The notes under the pieces: generated by a model
Told to the model about the DNA's origin: nothing
The model's input: the letters and a program-made list of their open reading frames with translations, nothing else
Database searches by the model: none
NCBI GenBank assembly: GCA_016720805.1
Contig: JADKJZ010000001.1
Location: forward strand, 558,001 to 622,000
From: Gemmatimonadota bacterium
Lineage (GTDB): Bacteria; Gemmatimonadota; Gemmatimonadetes; Gemmatimonadales; GWC2-71-9
Direction of reading: 5' to 3'
DNA length: 64,000 nt
In this document: piece by piece, positions 63,123 through 64,000 of the stretch
Position numbering within the stretch: position 1 is the stretch's first letter
How the letters are laid out: each line of letters begins with the position of its first letter
Made by a program: the position numbers and the translations under genes

Positions 63123-63556
63123 ACGTGCCGAAGCTCGCATTGTGGAGCGGCGGGGGGGCACTCCTCGTGATCGTCGTGGTGTTCGCCCTCCGCCGAAGTG
63201 GCACCGACGCCCCGAAGGGGGTCGACGCCGACAGCGCGTTGGTCGGGTTGCCACCGCTCCCGCGGCGGGTCACGGTCGAGGTGCTCAATGCGAGCGGCGT
63301 CGACGGACTGGCGCGCGTCGGCATGGCGAGGCTGCGTCGCGTGGGACTCGACGTGGTCGGGACCGGGAACGCCACCGCGGCGCAGCGTGAGGCCGGGGTG
63401 ACCATGGTGCTCATTCGGCGCCGCGACTCCACCGGAGTGGGTCGTATTTTGGCCGCCTATCCGAAGGCCTTGGTTCGCGACGACCCGTCGTCGACGCCCT
63501 TGGTCGATCTGACGATGGTGTTGGGCCGTGATGTCGTGAAGCGGGGGAAACCATGA
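63116..63556 (+). CDS. LytR_C domain protein, single-pass membrane
   Basis: A 146-residue protein with one N-terminal membrane helix (about 8-26) and a LytR C-terminal-type domain marked by VTVEVLNASGVDGLARVGMARLRRVGLDVVGTG. Such small proteins often lie between yqeK and rsfS. The role of LytR_C is unknown but lies on the periplasmic side. ATG 63116 overlaps the end of the YqeK-like gene by 7 bases; the open frame extends upstream as an overlap. Confidence 0.82.
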   Translation: MLNVPKLALWSGGGALLVIVVVFALRRSGTDAPKGVDADSALVGLPPLPRRVTVEVLNASGVDGLARVGMARLRRVGLDVVGTGNATAAQREAGVTMVLIRRRDSTGVGRILAAYPKALVRDDPSSTPLVDLTMVLGRDVVKRGKP

Positions 63557-63933
63557 AAGGGCCCACGTTGGTCGCCGTCCGGGATGCGGTGTTGTCCCTC
63601 CATCGTGCGTTGCTCGAAACCGAGCGACTCGCGTGGGAACGGATGAACGGCCGGACGGTCGGCAATGTCGAGCTGCTGCATCTGGCGATCGAGGATCCGT
63701 GGTTCACCTGGCTTCGACCGCTGACCGCGCTCATCGCGGCGATGGACGAGGCGCTGGTGGATGACACCCCGGAGGGCGAGTCGCGCACCACGGCGATTCT
63801 CGCCGAGGCGGCGACGTTGTTGCACCCCGACGAGAACGGCAGCGATTTCCAGCAGCGCTACCACGAATTCGTGCAGCGGGCGCCGGACGTGGCTGTCGCG
63901 CATGGTCGACTGATCCGCACCCTCGCGACCTAG
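63553..63933 (+). CDS. Hypothetical helical protein
   Basis: A 126-residue, largely helical acidic protein that I do not recognise by name. It starts with VAVRDAVLSLHRALLETERLAWER and contains ELLHLAIEDPWFTWLRPLTALI. No membrane segment or metal motif is seen. It overlaps the LytR_C gene by four bases (ATGA) and is the last gene of the rightward run. In comparable loci rsfS would be expected here, but this is not RsfS. It meets the next gene tail to tail, with the two stops overlapping. Confidence 0.6.
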   Translation: MKGPTLVAVRDAVLSLHRALLETERLAWERMNGRTVGNVELLHLAIEDPWFTWLRPLTALIAAMDEALVDDTPEGESRTTAILAEAATLLHPDENGSDFQQRYHEFVQRAPDVAVAHGRLIRTLAT

Positions 63934-64000
63934 TCCTCCAGGCGGGCGTCCTCCCAGCCGACCACCACCAACACCAGATCCATCACGTTCGTGCCGGTCG
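63930..64000 (-). CDS. Probable glycerate 2-kinase (MOFRL), C-terminal end
   Basis: Only the last 22 codons are in the window, reading TGTNVMDLVLVVVGWEDARL before ED and a TAG stop at 63932-63930. TGTNVMDL matches the glycine-rich nucleotide-site end of MOFRL-domain glycerate kinases as I remember them. The frame is open to the right edge. The stop overlaps the stop of the convergent gene. Confidence 0.5.
   Translation of the reverse strand, partial: TGTNVMDLVLVVVGWEDARLED

Overview
This is a GC-rich chromosomal window from a Gram-negative-type bacterium: it has lipoproteins with lipobox cysteines, a rod-shape mreBCD-mrdA-rodA cluster, PurS/PurQ/small PurL, a short archaeal/eukaryote-like ProS, and large secreted M14 and S9 peptidases with Gly/Ala/Pro linkers. 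The mix is consistent with Gemmatimonadota, but that is an inference and nothing here proves it. Coding density is very high. There is no rRNA, stand-alone tRNA, insertion sequence, phage gene or CRISPR array. No gene-free stretch exceeds 300 bases once tmRNA is counted.

Layout. 1-6.9 kb: tail of an MgtC/DUF4010-type membrane protein, then rpsO, pnp (carrying a one-base frameshift), an M16 peptidase, ald, dut and an Asp/Glu racemase. 7-12 kb: two lipoproteins convergent with a 1022-residue M14 peptidase. 12-19 kb: argG divergent from the cell-shape operon mreBCD-mrdA-rodA. 19-27 kb: accD-folC-hisS-proS-lysA-guaA. 27-32 kb: a PtsN-like PTS IIA protein, dus-corA, a secreted S9 peptidase and the tmRNA gene ssrA. 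32.5-36 kb: oligopeptidase B (also frameshifted) and an unknown lipoprotein. 36-51.8 kb: one long leftward operon, truA-htrA-purB-purC-psd-pssA-purS-purQ-purL-purF-ppdK-purE-purK-DUF2911-unknown, most junctions overlapping by 1 to 10 bases. 51.9-63.9 kb: trpD, then lexA on the opposite strand, then a rightward run trpC-trpF-trpB-[HEAT protein]-[HD-GYP protein]-trpA-folK-panB-panC-panD-yqeK-like-LytR_C-unknown. The last 70 bases hold the end of a probable glycerate 2-kinase on the minus strand.

How it fits together. The leftward operon holds most of the IMP pathway (purB, C, S, Q, L, F, E, K) together with phosphatidylethanolamine synthesis (pssA, psd), pyruvate phosphate dikinase, a tRNA pseudouridine synthase and a periplasmic protease. 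The rightward run couples tryptophan, folate and pantothenate synthesis.

Most interesting points. (1) A HEAT-repeat protein and an HD-GYP protein sit between trpB and trpA, are translationally coupled to them, and appear to share a homologous N-terminal module. (2) At least six loci at gene ends carry tandem repeats with a strict 7-base period. The unit differs between loci, and at four of them the repeats form long inverted arms. (3) Several promoters share a TTGCC-type -35 box with 17-18 base spacing, and some genes look leaderless. (4) Two conserved genes carry single-base indels.
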